Shown here: positions 24,735 to 33,090 of the stretch, one piece after another | Numbering within the stretch: position 1 is the stretch's first letter | Layout: every line of letters begins with the position of its first letter | The notes under the pieces: generated by a model | Database searches by the model: none | What the model saw: only the letters and a program-made list of their open reading frames with translations | What the model was told of the DNA's origin: nothing | NCBI GenBank assembly: GCA_027488935.1 | Contig: JAIYAP010000042.1 | Location: 1-47,034 of the forward strand | Origin: Saprospiraceae bacterium | GTDB taxonomy: Bacteria > Bacteroidota > Bacteroidia > Chitinophagales > Saprospiraceae | DNA: 47,034 nucleotides | Direction: 5' to 3' | Program-made: the position numbers and the translations under genes

Positions 24735-26003
24735 ATGCAACAGTTTGTATCTGCCGCCGAAGCGGTAAAAGTGATTCAGCCCGGCAACCGCGTTTTTGTA
24801 CATACAGCCGCCGCCGCGCCCCAGTTATTGGTGCAGGCCCTCACGGAGCGCGCTGCCGAATTATCGAAAGTTGAACTGATTCATTTGCACACGGAAGGTC
24901 CGGCGCCATACGTTGACCGCAAATATGCGGGTACGTTTTTTACCAATGCCTTGTTTATCGGGGGGAACGTTCGGGCTGCGATGCCGACCGAAATGGCCGA
25001 TTACATCCCGATTTTTTTGAGTGATACGCCCAGTTTGTTCCGGAAAGGGCATTTGCCGGTTGATGTAGCTATGCTCACCTTATCGCCGCCCGATCGCAAT
25101 GGATGGTGCAGTTTGGGGGTGTCGGTCGATTGTAGTTTGGCGGCGGCTCAAACGGCTAAATATGTGATTGCCGAAATTAACCCCAATATGCCGCGCACCC
25201 ATGGCGATGGTTTTATCCACATCAGTCGGTTACACGCGGTGGTCATGAGCGAAAACCCACTTTTTGAAATTATCCATGCGGATCCTTCCGAGACAGAAAT
25301 ACAAATCGGGCAACATATCGCCGATTTGGTGGAAGATGGCGCGACCCTGCAAATGGGCATCGGCTCTATTCCCAATGCGGTATTGGCGGCGCTCGGTAAC
25401 CACCGCCGCCTGGGTATTCACACGGAGATGTTTTCAGATGGTGTGATCGACCTGGTAGAAAAAGGCATCATCACCGGGGAGGAGAAAAAACGCCAAACCG
25501 GCATTATTACGTCTACTTTTTTGTTTGGCTCCCGCCGCCTGTACGATTTTGTCCACGACAACCCGCTGGTGCGCATGATGGAAGCCTCGTACACCAACGA
25601 TACCTCTATTATACGCAAAAATCCGAAGGTTACTGCGATTAACAGCGCCATCGAAATTGATTTAACCGGACAAATCTGCGCTGATTCAATTGGGTCGCGC
25701 ATGTACTCGGGTGTTGGAGGACAAATGGACTTCATTCGTGGGGCTGCCTTGTCGGATCGCGGAAAACCGATTATTGCCATGACCGCCACCACTGCCAAAG
25801 GGCAAAGCAAAATTGTGCCTTTCCTGAAACAGGGTGCAGGCGTCGTAACTACCCGTGCCCACGTGCATTACGTGGTTACAGAGTATGGGGTGGCCAATTT
25901 GTTCGGCAAAAACCTGCCACAACGTGCCAAGGCATTGATAGACATTGCCCATCCCGATGCCCGCGAGGAACTGGGCAAAGTAGCTTGGGAAATGTGGCGT
26001 TAA
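24735..26003 (+). CDS. Acetyl-CoA hydrolase/4-hydroxybutyrate CoA-transferase family
   Basis: A 422-residue class I CoA-transferase-like enzyme of the acetyl-CoA hydrolase/transferase family, which moves CoA between acetate and another carboxylate through a glutamyl-CoA intermediate. The catalytic Glu lies in IHTEMFSDG (Glu231). The Gly-rich CoA-binding segments are MGIGSIPNAV (208-217) and GVGGQMDFIRGA. The ending AHPDAREELGKVAWE is the usual C-terminus of 4-hydroxybutyrate CoA-transferase-like proteins. Substrate cannot be fixed; 4-hydroxybutyrate, succinate or butyrate are all possible. Single gene with its own promoter box and a strong hairpin terminator. Confidence 0.88.
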   Translation: MQQFVSAAEAVKVIQPGNRVFVHTAAAAPQLLVQALTERAAELSKVELIHLHTEGPAPYVDRKYAGTFFTNALFIGGNVRAAMPTEMADYIPIFLSDTPSLFRKGHLPVDVAMLTLSPPDRNGWCSLGVSVDCSLAAAQTAKYVIAEINPNMPRTHGDGFIHISRLHAVVMSENPLFEIIHADPSETEIQIGQHIADLVEDGATLQMGIGSIPNAVLAALGNHRRLGIHTEMFSDGVIDLVEKGIITGEEKKRQTGIITSTFLFGSRRLYDFVHDNPLVRMMEASYTNDTSIIRKNPKVTAINSAIEIDLTGQICADSIGSRMYSGVGGQMDFIRGAALSDRGKPIIAMTATTAKGQSKIVPFLKQGAGVVTTRAHVHYVVTEYGVANLFGKNLPQRAKALIDIAHPDAREELGKVAWEMWR

Positions 26004-26007
26004 GCAG

Positions 26008-26071
26008 ACTTGTTGCGGTGGGGCGTAAAACGACAAAAACAGCCTATCGTCAACTTCCCACCGCAACAAGT
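26008..26071. terminator. Bidirectional hairpin terminator
   Basis: ACTTGTTGCGGTGGG (26008-26022) pairs perfectly with CCCACCGCAACAAGT (26057-26071) around a 34-nt loop. It begins 5 bp after the CoA-transferase stop and ends 5 bp before the stop of the convergent subtilisin gene, so it can serve both. Confidence 0.8.
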
Positions 26072-26076
26072 TTAGT

Positions 26077-27744
26077 TTATCGTTGAATCATTACCCTGCC
26101 CATTTCCAGGGTTTCGGCGGTTTTGATGCGCATCCAGTAGAGTCCGTTGGGCAAGTTTGTCTGGAGATCAAAAGTGGTTTGTTGGTCTAATTTGGTTTGA
26201 AACACCAATTTGCCCTGGCTGTCGTACAAGCTGCACATGCCTGACTGGGCAGTTTGGCGGGTTACCTGAAAACTTCCAATGGCTGGATTGGGTGTAATGT
26301 GGAGGGTACTATTTAATATAGGTGTCGTGGTGGATGACACACCAAGGTTAAGCGCTTTATAGGCATTGATGCGGCCAAAGCCGTGGTATTCATCCCATCC
26401 GGGTATATCTTCTGTTGGTTTGCCCACCTTGTCTTCCGCAGTGGTGGTGAGGATGGATTTAATCTGATCGGGTGTCCGGTCTGGTTTTTGCGCCAGCAAG
26501 AGGGAAACCAGGCCCGTTACGTGCGGCGTTGCCTGCGAAGTACCGCCCCAGTAAGTATCAAAATTGGTATTGGACAAGTAGTTGAGGCCATATATGTAAT
26601 TGCCTGGTGCTACAACCGTTATATGGTTTCCATAGTTGCTACCGCTGTTGTTGGCCCAGAAGAAGGGGCGTGTGCGAAAATCGTTGGGATTGGTGGAGCC
26701 TACTGCGATCACCCCTGGGAATCCGGCCGGATAAAAAACGGAACTGGTGTTGCCGTTCATCATACACACCACACAAATTACCTGGTTGTTGAGGGCGTAC
26801 GTGATGGCGCTGCCCAGGATCGGAGAGTAGGAGTTGCCGCCGACGGACAAATTAATGACCCGCGCACCATTGTCTACGGCATACGTGATGGCTTCTGCCC
26901 ACCAGGAGTAATAGCCGAAGTTGTCTTTATTAATGCCCTTGAGGGACATAAGTTTGCAGTTCCAATCGACCCCGGCATACCCTATACCGTTATTTCCATT
27001 GGCGCCAATGATCCCAGTTACATTGGTTCCATGTCCGTGGTCGTCGGTGGGATTGTTGTCGTTGTTGGCAAAATCCCATCCATTTACGTCGTCGATATAG
27101 TTATTTTGATCGTCGTCGATGCCATTGCCCGGAATTTCAGCCTGGTTGACCCATAAGCGCCCCTCAAATTCGGGGTGATCGCGTTTGATGCCGCTGTCCA
27201 TGATACATACCACGATGTTTGAATCGCCTTTTGTGATATTCCAGGCTTTTTCCATGTCAATATCGGCTCCGGAAATGGCGGCCGACAAGGTGAAGGAGCC
27301 GTTATTGTAGAGGCCCCATTGACGGGAATAGAAAGGGTCATTGGGGGTGAGCAGGACCGTAGCAGGCGGTATGTTGGCCGGTGCAGCAACACCGGGAATG
27401 CCTTGGGTAGCACCGATATGATCTTGTTCGGCCAGTTCAACGGCCTCGATCTGGCGGTAAGCCGTCAAAATAGTTTCCAGGTTAACATTTTCAGGAAAAG
27501 TAATCGTGTACCAACATTTGGGATCGCGCTTGCCTGCGTGTAGGGCGTGTACACGGGTGGCGCCGTGGGTTTGGCTGATTTGATCAACTTGCGCATTGCC
27601 GGTTTTGCCTTTTATGGCCAGGGCTGGATCAGCCATGCGGGCACCTTTTAGTTGCAGGATGATTTGGGGGGGGAGCGGATTAGATTGTGCTGTGAGGGCA
27701 AGGGTCAGCAATAAAAAAGCGCAGGAAATCAAGATTTTGGGCAT
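26077..27744 (-). CDS. Secreted subtilisin-family (S8) serine protease with T9SS tail
   Basis: A 555-residue secreted serine endopeptidase. Signal peptide about 1-19 (ISCAFLLLTLALTAQ), a propeptide to about 140, then the S8 catalytic domain: Asp183 (VVCIMDSG), His238 (DDHGHGTNVTGI), oxyanion Asn332 (MMNGN) and Ser403 (GGTSQATPHVTG). An Asp/Asn-rich insert between the Asp and His motifs (GNGIDDDQNNYIDDVNGWDF, 207-226) is typical of Bacteroidota members and may bind calcium. The C-terminal 75 residues (ITPNPAIGSFQVT...GLYWMRIKT) are a T9SS type A sorting domain. It would degrade protein outside the cell or on the surface. Single gene sharing the hairpin terminator with the CoA-transferase. Confidence 0.93.
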   Translation of the reverse strand: MPKILISCAFLLLTLALTAQSNPLPPQIILQLKGARMADPALAIKGKTGNAQVDQISQTHGATRVHALHAGKRDPKCWYTITFPENVNLETILTAYRQIEAVELAEQDHIGATQGIPGVAAPANIPPATVLLTPNDPFYSRQWGLYNNGSFTLSAAISGADIDMEKAWNITKGDSNIVVCIMDSGIKRDHPEFEGRLWVNQAEIPGNGIDDDQNNYIDDVNGWDFANNDNNPTDDHGHGTNVTGIIGANGNNGIGYAGVDWNCKLMSLKGINKDNFGYYSWWAEAITYAVDNGARVINLSVGGNSYSPILGSAITYALNNQVICVVCMMNGNTSSVFYPAGFPGVIAVGSTNPNDFRTRPFFWANNSGSNYGNHITVVAPGNYIYGLNYLSNTNFDTYWGGTSQATPHVTGLVSLLLAQKPDRTPDQIKSILTTTAEDKVGKPTEDIPGWDEYHGFGRINAYKALNLGVSSTTTPILNSTLHITPNPAIGSFQVTRQTAQSGMCSLYDSQGKLVFQTKLDQQTTFDLQTNLPNGLYWMRIKTAETLEMGRVMIQR

Positions 27745-28048
27745 GACGGACAGGTTTTCGTAGTAGATTGGTAATATTGGGAGAAAAATAAGGTATTTTG
27801 TTTATTTGGGAGCGGATAAGTTGGGTGTTTGTTTGAAATTGGCATAACGAAAAAATCCAGGCAAAGCATTTATAGTTTGTTTAAATAGCACACTGGAGCA
27901 ACCTGATGGACCACTCGTTGTTAGGGAGGGCATTCCTTTTAATGGTATGAATATCCTAATATGAATAGTTTTTTTATTAATGTAAATTTTTATTTTTATT
28001 TTTATTGCAAAATTTTGAACCAAAATTACTTTAAGTTGTTTGCTGATC

Positions 28049-28064
28049 GGCTGGATCTTCAGCC
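28049..28064 (+). promoter_or_regulatory. Small leader hairpin before the rhodopsin gene
   Basis: GGCTG (28049-28053) pairs with CAGCC (28060-28064) around GATCTT, about 15-24 bp before the possible starts. The stem is short and the role is uncertain. No exact TAnnTTTG box was found upstream; TTACTTTA at 28025 is the nearest. Confidence 0.3.
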
Positions 28065-28078
28065 AATAACCAAATTTT

Positions 28079-28825
28079 ATGTTTTTTATGAATTCGCTTT
28101 TATTCACTACCCTGCTCTTTGCCGGCCTGTCAGCCAATGATTATGTCGGTTTCACCTTTTTCATCGGTTACATGGCGATGTTCGCTGCGTCCGTTTTCTT
28201 TTTCTTCGAGCGTCAGCAAGTTGAAGGAAAATGGAAAACGTCTTTGTTGATCGCGGGCCTCATCACCATGATTGCTTCGGTGCATTACTACTACATGCGC
28301 GATGTGTGGATGACTACTGGTCAGTCGCCAACCCAATTCCGTTACATCGACTGGATCCTTACTGTTCCGTTGATGTGTGTAGAGTTTTATTTAATCCTTA
28401 AAGCGTTCGGCGCTAAAATCGGTCTTCTGTGGAAAATGATCGGCTACTCTTTGGTAATGCTGGTAGCAGGTTACCTCGGCGAAACAGCCTTCCGCAGCAG
28501 CAGCGTAATTTGGGGTATCATTTCTACCGTGGGTTATGTTGGTATCCTGTATGAAGTATGGTTGGGTTCTGCACGCAAATTGGCAGGCAATTCCGACGAT
28601 CCGAACTTGAAAGCAGCATTTAATGCCTTGTCTTGGTTCGTTTTGGTTGGTTGGGCAATTTACCCAATCGGATACATGGCCATTGAGACTGATGGTTGGT
28701 TGCGTGGTGTAATTGACGTACGCAACATGGATTTGATCTATAATATTGGAGATGCCGTAAATAAAATCGGTTTCGGTTTGGTGATTTATAGCCTGGCTAT
28801 CAAATCATCTGCTAAAGCCGCTTAA
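28079..28825 (+). CDS. Proteorhodopsin, green-type light-driven proton pump
   Basis: Seven-helix retinal protein (248 residues) that pumps protons out of the cell when illuminated. Key sites in this numbering: Arg88, acceptor Asp91, Thr95, Met99 and donor Glu102 in RYIDWILTVPLMCVEF (helix C), giving the DTE motif of outward proton pumps; His69 (partner of the acceptor in proteorhodopsins); and retinal Schiff-base Lys229 in DAVNKIGFG (helix G). Met99 is the spectral-tuning position, where Leu/Met means green and Gln means blue. Gly146 in helix E aligns with Trp138 of bacteriorhodopsin and Gly156 of xanthorhodopsin. The start could also be the ATG at 28088 (residue 4), which leaves a signal-like N-terminus. 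Followed by a hairpin and the retinal-forming blh gene. Confidence 0.96.
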   Translation: MFFMNSLLFTTLLFAGLSANDYVGFTFFIGYMAMFAASVFFFFERQQVEGKWKTSLLIAGLITMIASVHYYYMRDVWMTTGQSPTQFRYIDWILTVPLMCVEFYLILKAFGAKIGLLWKMIGYSLVMLVAGYLGETAFRSSSVIWGIISTVGYVGILYEVWLGSARKLAGNSDDPNLKAAFNALSWFVLVGWAIYPIGYMAIETDGWLRGVIDVRNMDLIYNIGDAVNKIGFGLVIYSLAIKSSAKAA

Positions 28826-28845
28826 TTAGGCTCGTAATCCCCCGG

Positions 28846-28888
28846 ACTGGGCCGATTTCAAGTGAAAACTTGGTATAATCGGCCCAGT
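28846..28888 (+). terminator. Hairpin between rhodopsin and blh genes
   Basis: ACTGGGCCGATT (28846-28857) pairs perfectly with AATCGGCCCAGT (28877-28888); the interior TCAAGT/ACTTGG adds partial pairing. The downstream T-run is weak (TTCAATTTTGAC), so partial termination or 3'-end stabilisation of the rhodopsin mRNA is possible. Confidence 0.65.
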
Positions 28889-28932
28889 TCAATTTTGACA
28901 ATTTTCTGTGTTCGTCTTTTGTTTTCAAGATC

Positions 28933-29865
28933 ATGACAAAAGTTCATTTTTCCTTTATTTTCATCTTCCTGTTGCTCTTAGCCGCCTATCCTTTGTTGGG
29001 CCAGGTATCTGATATGACCCAAGCGGTGGTGGCCATGGGGATCGTATTGTTTTTTGGCGTACCCCATGGTGCGATAGACAATATTTTATTTCTCGAAAAG
29101 TCGAGCATGTCACCTGTTCGGTTTTATGCCTATTATTTGGGAGCCATTGTTTTAAATGTGGTTTGTTGGCTGCTGTTTCCAGCATTTTCGTTGTGCCTGT
29201 TTTTGGCCATTTCCTCGTACCATTTTGGGCAATCTCAATTTGTAGAAAGCTTGAAAGCGCCTTGGCGGCTGGCCAACGTGTTGTATTTTTTTTGGGGAAT
29301 GGCGGTGATCCTGTCATTTGTATATTTCAACACGGCTGCCTTGAAGGAACTGACGTTAAGTATTCCGGATTTGCACGCTTTTGAGGTTTTAATCAACCAG
29401 GCGTGGATTATGGGTCTTTTTGTTGGGAGTATTTTGGTTTGTTTGGCGCTGCTATTGCGCGCGCTTGCTAAAGGTATTTTAAGTACAAATGCTTTTGCAA
29501 TCGAATTCTATTTATTGGCCTTGATTTGTCTTTTGGCGTACTTGACTAATTTTATCATCGGATTTACCTTGTTTTTTACTATTATCCACTCTTTTAAAGT
29601 GTTTCAGTCGGAATACAACCATTTTTACCCCAATTCGGAGCGCCTGCAGTTGGTTCCTTTTTTGCTGAAGTTGTTGCCGCTAAGTTTAATTTCCTTTGTG
29701 GGTGCGGGCTTATTATTCGGGATGATTCATTTGGGTATCGCGCCGCTTTCCTATCCGTTTGCGATATTATTGTCTATTTCTTCGATTACTTTACCCCATG
29801 TTTTTGTGATGGAGCGATTTTATGCGAATGCACAAAACATCGAGCAGGTATCCGGAAACGCGTGA
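28933..29865 (+). CDS. blh: Brp/Blh-type beta-carotene 15,15'-dioxygenase
   Basis: Integral membrane enzyme (310 residues, usual length) that cleaves beta-carotene into two retinal molecules, the chromophore of the preceding rhodopsin. About eight hydrophobic helices are visible. The conserved His residues expected to hold iron are in GVPHGAIDN (His45), SSYHFGQSQ (about 97), FTIIHSFKVFQ (about 220) and ITLPHVFVMERFY near the C-terminus. It lies about 107 bp after the rhodopsin with a hairpin between; the order rhodopsin-blh is the common Bacteroidota arrangement. No carotenoid genes (crtB, crtI, crtY) are in the window, so beta-carotene must come from a locus elsewhere. Confidence 0.94.
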   Translation: MTKVHFSFIFIFLLLLAAYPLLGQVSDMTQAVVAMGIVLFFGVPHGAIDNILFLEKSSMSPVRFYAYYLGAIVLNVVCWLLFPAFSLCLFLAISSYHFGQSQFVESLKAPWRLANVLYFFWGMAVILSFVYFNTAALKELTLSIPDLHAFEVLINQAWIMGLFVGSILVCLALLLRALAKGILSTNAFAIEFYLLALICLLAYLTNFIIGFTLFFTIIHSFKVFQSEYNHFYPNSERLQLVPFLLKLLPLSLISFVGAGLLFGMIHLGIAPLSYPFAILLSISSITLPHVFVMERFYANAQNIEQVSGNA

Positions 29866-29927
29866 TTTATGCACCTTAGTGATTCGTTAAAAAGTATGTT
29901 CTTCCTCCAGTTTTAAGCGAGGGATGG

Positions 29928-31394
29928 CTAATCAACTTTTACACCTGAATTGGAGCCTAAAACACGTTTTACATACCATTTGCTATTGGCATTTCCTTTA
30001 AATTCGCGTTCCTTCGATATTTTTGCACCCAAATCATATACCCGTAATTTAAATGACGCTTTGCTGTAGGGCAGTTCAAAGTAATACATTCTGCCGTCCA
30101 CTGCCATCGGTTTCAACTGTTTCCCAAGCGAATTGTACACCGCCAGATCTTTCGCGTTAATGCCCGATGCTTGCAGGGTAATTAGAATCGATTGGCCAAA
30201 CGTTACAGTGTCCTTTACAAGCAATTGGTCCATGATACTCAAACTTACATCGAACTTTTTTTTGGCAGGTTTTTTATCTGGCTTAGGCTTGGCTGTATAG
30301 GTTATGTTGCTGATAGAATTATTTTCGGCAGGCACTATTGGTTTTTCCGGTGCAATAGGCATTGGTAGCGGCTTGGGCGCTTGTTTTACGCGGTTGGGTT
30401 TCACGGCAACTGCTGGTATCGGTGTTTCTTTTGGTGGTGGAGCCAATAAAGTATCGTTGGGCACGATTGATTTAATAATCGGTGTAGAAGTTGCCATGCG
30501 TTTGGGGGCTGGATGCAACAGTTGACTCCAATCGAAATGCTGCACTAGTGCGTACATTCCTGCGCTTAGTGAAATAAAAAAAAGCACAATGAGCGTCCTT
30601 CGAACCAAAGGCGATTGGGTTAAAAAATTAAACGCAATAAAAAGATCCAACTCCTTTTGAGAGGATAGCACAATTTGTGAATCTGTCCAGTGTAAATTGG
30701 TCATCATAAATTGCTCAGAAGCAACTACTTCCACGGCACGCTCTAGTACGATTTCCTTTTTCATCGATTCTCCATCGATTTTCTGAACCGTACTGATTTT
30801 GAGGTATAATTTTCTTGTTCCCGTAACAATTGGCTTTACAAAAAATATCCATTCCGAATAATCATCTAGTTCCAGGTATTGATCGGTTCTGTTCAACGTC
30901 CGAATTTCAAAATCTGTTCCGCCACTGCGATCAATCAGCGCCACTTCCATGATTTGTGATACTTTAATATCTTCCAGTTTCGCCTGATCGTGGTTGTCTA
31001 TATTTTCCCGTATATTTTCTTCGCTGTAAGCAATTCGGATGATGCACTTCGTTTCCAGGTTCAGGGGCATGGAGTTCGGAACAGCATACAACACTTTTCC
31101 TTGCTTTTTGGATTTTATGGCAGGCGGTAACGTAGGCAGGTGTATTTGTTTTGAAATATATAACAAAGCACTACTTATATTGCTACATTCCCTCAAGTAT
31201 TCCCGCTGATCCATCAATCCTTTATGCTTTTCTATATTTGCAATATAAAATCGATTTTTCAAAATAAGTAAATCACTGTAGGTGTTTGGATCTAATTTGT
31301 CTTTTGCATCGAGCAGCAAATCCAGGGCCTCCTCGGTTTTTCCTTCCCTTAAGAATGCATCTACGTTTTCCAGAATTTTTGCAAAATGATCCAT
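29928..31394 (-). CDS. Membrane protein with EAD11-like N-terminal domain
   Basis: A 488-residue protein of four parts. Residues about 1-85 are helical and resemble effector-associated domain 11 (EAD11), a death-like adaptor of bacterial conflict systems: FLREGKTEEALDLLLD, then LLILKNRFYIANIEKHKGL and a final EYLRECSNISSALLYISKQI. Residues about 110-225 form a beta domain (EVALIDRSGGTDFEIRTLN, YSEWIFFVKPIVTGTRKLYL) that I recall from caspase- or TIR-containing bacterial proteins, with low certainty. One transmembrane helix follows (about 266-285), then a Pro-rich linker (about 293-370) and a C-terminal Ig-like beta domain (about 380-488) outside the inner membrane. EAD11 proteins normally pair with an effector bearing the same domain; none is seen nearby. 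Single gene with a -7 box at 31557. Confidence 0.6.
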   Translation of the reverse strand: MDHFAKILENVDAFLREGKTEEALDLLLDAKDKLDPNTYSDLLILKNRFYIANIEKHKGLMDQREYLRECSNISSALLYISKQIHLPTLPPAIKSKKQGKVLYAVPNSMPLNLETKCIIRIAYSEENIRENIDNHDQAKLEDIKVSQIMEVALIDRSGGTDFEIRTLNRTDQYLELDDYSEWIFFVKPIVTGTRKLYLKISTVQKIDGESMKKEIVLERAVEVVASEQFMMTNLHWTDSQIVLSSQKELDLFIAFNFLTQSPLVRRTLIVLFFISLSAGMYALVQHFDWSQLLHPAPKRMATSTPIIKSIVPNDTLLAPPPKETPIPAVAVKPNRVKQAPKPLPMPIAPEKPIVPAENNSISNITYTAKPKPDKKPAKKKFDVSLSIMDQLLVKDTVTFGQSILITLQASGINAKDLAVYNSLGKQLKPMAVDGRMYYFELPYSKASFKLRVYDLGAKISKEREFKGNANSKWYVKRVLGSNSGVKVD

Positions 31395-31556
31395 TATCCG
31401 TTGTGTGGCGGTTATATTGATAGTATTATACTTCGCGCTGTATTGTTTTGTGCATGGCCTTCGGCCTAAATCATTGACAATCAGCGCTCAGCATGACAAT
31501 GAATGCAGCCTTTCAGGCGGCGTTTAGTATATCTTGCATAAAGTAAAGCAAGCACA

Positions 31557-31564
31557 CAAATGTA
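31557..31564 (-). promoter_or_regulatory. Bacteroidota -7 box TACATTTG (minus strand)
   Basis: CAAATGTA on the plus strand is TACATTTG read from the minus strand, an exact TAnnTTTG match about 160 bp upstream of the ATG of the EAD11-like gene. Confidence 0.45.
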
Positions 31565-31596
31565 AATAATATTTTATGCAAAAATATAATAAATGC

Positions 31597-31633
31597 AAAC
31601 GAGGTTCCGACCTGCTTGGGCGAAACCTCGTTT
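31597..31633 (-). terminator. Terminator of the HxlR-linked operon
   Basis: AAACGAGGTT (31597-31606) pairs with AACCTCGTTT (31624-31633). It lies about 24 bp after the last gene of the minus-strand operon and ends in a T-rich sequence on that strand. Confidence 0.65.
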
Positions 31634-31656
31634 ATAGGAACTAACCAAATAACAAT

Positions 31657-32277
31657 TTATGAACGCCGCACCACCTTAAAAGCCAAATCCCGCCCAAAGC
31701 CCTGCATAATGGCCAAATTAATCCACGAAAGCGCAAATTTTTCCAATAATTCTACTTTGTCACCGCCTCCGAAGTCCCAGCAGGTGCTAAAACCGGCATC
31801 TAAAGCAAGTTGGCGTGCCACTGTTTTGGCTTCCTGACCGTCGCCTGCGCAAAACATATCTATGCCTTCACCGAGGTACACCGGATTGGCCATATTTTCA
31901 AAACCCGTTGAATTAAAGCACTTTACAACCTGTTGGGCCTTGGTTTCTGCTTTTATAAAATGGTAGGCGGTGGGGTAGGGCTCTGGACGAACACGCACGG
32001 CATTGGTGGTATCAATGATGGTCTTGTCTGCTGCACGGTCCAATAGTGCTTTTAATGCGAGTACGGCATCGGGTGGGGTAGCAAGCACAACTACTTCCGA
32101 GTGTGCAACTGCCAATTCCATGCTTTCAAACGGGATATCCGGCAAAGCAGCCTGCGCTTTCTGCGATTTTTCGGAAGCCGGATCGCGTACGCCAATCGTA
32201 ACCGCATGACCGGCCGCTTGCCAGCGCGTTGCCAAAGCGGTGGCGACATTTCCTGCGCCTAAAATGGTGATTTTCAT
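31657..32277 (-). CDS. NADPH-dependent F420 reductase-like oxidoreductase
   Basis: A 206-residue Rossmann-fold protein of the F420-dependent NADP reductase/NADP-oxidoreductase family. The dinucleotide motif ILGAGNVATAL (about 4-14) and the phosphate-binding GVRDPAS (about 29-35) are clear; VVVLATPPDAV, DTTNAV and VVKCFNSTGFENM follow the family order. In bacteria without F420 these proteins are NADPH-binding reductases of unknown substrate. Last gene of a three-gene operon (9-bp gap from the barrel gene), so its expression should follow the HxlR regulator. Confidence 0.8.
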   Translation of the reverse strand: MKITILGAGNVATALATRWQAAGHAVTIGVRDPASEKSQKAQAALPDIPFESMELAVAHSEVVVLATPPDAVLALKALLDRAADKTIIDTTNAVRVRPEPYPTAYHFIKAETKAQQVVKCFNSTGFENMANPVYLGEGIDMFCAGDGQEAKTVARQLALDAGFSTCWDFGGGDKVELLEKFALSWINLAIMQGFGRDLAFKVVRRS

Positions 32278-32286
32278 TGGTTTTAT

Positions 32287-33072
32287 TTAATTTTTACGAT
32301 TAGGTAAGTTGTAACGATAAGCCAATCCAAATGTAAGAATTTTATCATCTTCCAGCACTTTTTGAACAACCACATTTTCATGAGTGTAAGTGTATAAAGC
32401 ATTGAAAGATAAGCCTTTCCAAATTTGAAAATCTACGCCAACATCAGCTTGGGTGCGGTAGTTTTTGGCATTATTTAAGCCTGGTTGCCAAAATGCATCG
32501 TAATACAAACGCAAGCGTCGATGCCAAAGATAATGCCACCCGCCCAAGTAACAAGTGCCGCGCCACAGTTGTATTTTATTCGAGCCGTTGTATCGCGTTT
32601 CGTTAAATTGGCTTCCATTAAAACGGTTATGCTCATAAACGGAACTCGCCGAAACTTTCATAACATGGTTGGCTTTCCGAACTATTTGCCAACTTAAACC
32701 CAGGCCTGCAAAATACCGAAAATCTACCCGCCGCCGAAAATTGGACGAAACATAAGCAATGCCAAAGGGATATACCGGCGTGCTGGGTTTGTAATACAGG
32801 TAATTCCGACTAAACAGATCATTATCAGCCTTTTTACCATAAAAAGCCTGGTACAAACTGCTGTTTTGCGATTTGAACACCCAGTTTTTTAGCGGCGATA
32901 CCGAAAAGTCTAATCGGTTGCGCAGGGTAAGCAAGGATACATTACCAGTTTGGTAGTTGCCATTCACGCTGATGCGTAACTGCAATTTCAACGTATCGCT
33001 TTCGTTCAATTGGGCGTGTACATGCACCGACCAAAGCAAACAAAGTACCCAAATGACAGGTTGTTTTATCAT
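32287..33072 (-). CDS. DUF481-like outer-membrane beta-barrel protein
   Basis: A 261-residue exported protein. Signal peptide about 1-20 (VIWVLCLLWSVHVHAQ). The mature chain is full of alternating strands with turns (LQLRISVNGNYQTGNVSLLTLRN, VFKSQNSSLYQAFYG, GLSWQIVRK...), ending in YRYNLPNRKN. The layout resembles DUF481/YdiY-type salt-induced outer-membrane proteins; DUF2490 was considered and fits less well. It lies 18 bp after the DJ-1/hydrolase fusion and 9 bp before the F420 reductase-like gene, and so belongs to the HxlR-linked operon. Confidence 0.65.
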   Translation of the reverse strand: MIKQPVIWVLCLLWSVHVHAQLNESDTLKLQLRISVNGNYQTGNVSLLTLRNRLDFSVSPLKNWVFKSQNSSLYQAFYGKKADNDLFSRNYLYYKPSTPVYPFGIAYVSSNFRRRVDFRYFAGLGLSWQIVRKANHVMKVSASSVYEHNRFNGSQFNETRYNGSNKIQLWRGTCYLGGWHYLWHRRLRLYYDAFWQPGLNNAKNYRTQADVGVDFQIWKGLSFNALYTYTHENVVVQKVLEDDKILTFGLAYRYNLPNRKN

Positions 33073-33090
33073 GTTTTTATGGAAGTGTTT

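Noticed and set aside
2008-26003. Acetoacetyl-CoA synthetase and CoA-transferase as one pathway locus
   Set aside because: The two genes are 22 kb apart with unrelated genes between, and the CoA-transferase is not of the acetoacetate-specific two-subunit type.
28079-28825. Sodium- or chloride-pumping rhodopsin
   Set aside because: Helix C has the DTE proton-pump motif, not NDQ (sodium) or NTQ (chloride).
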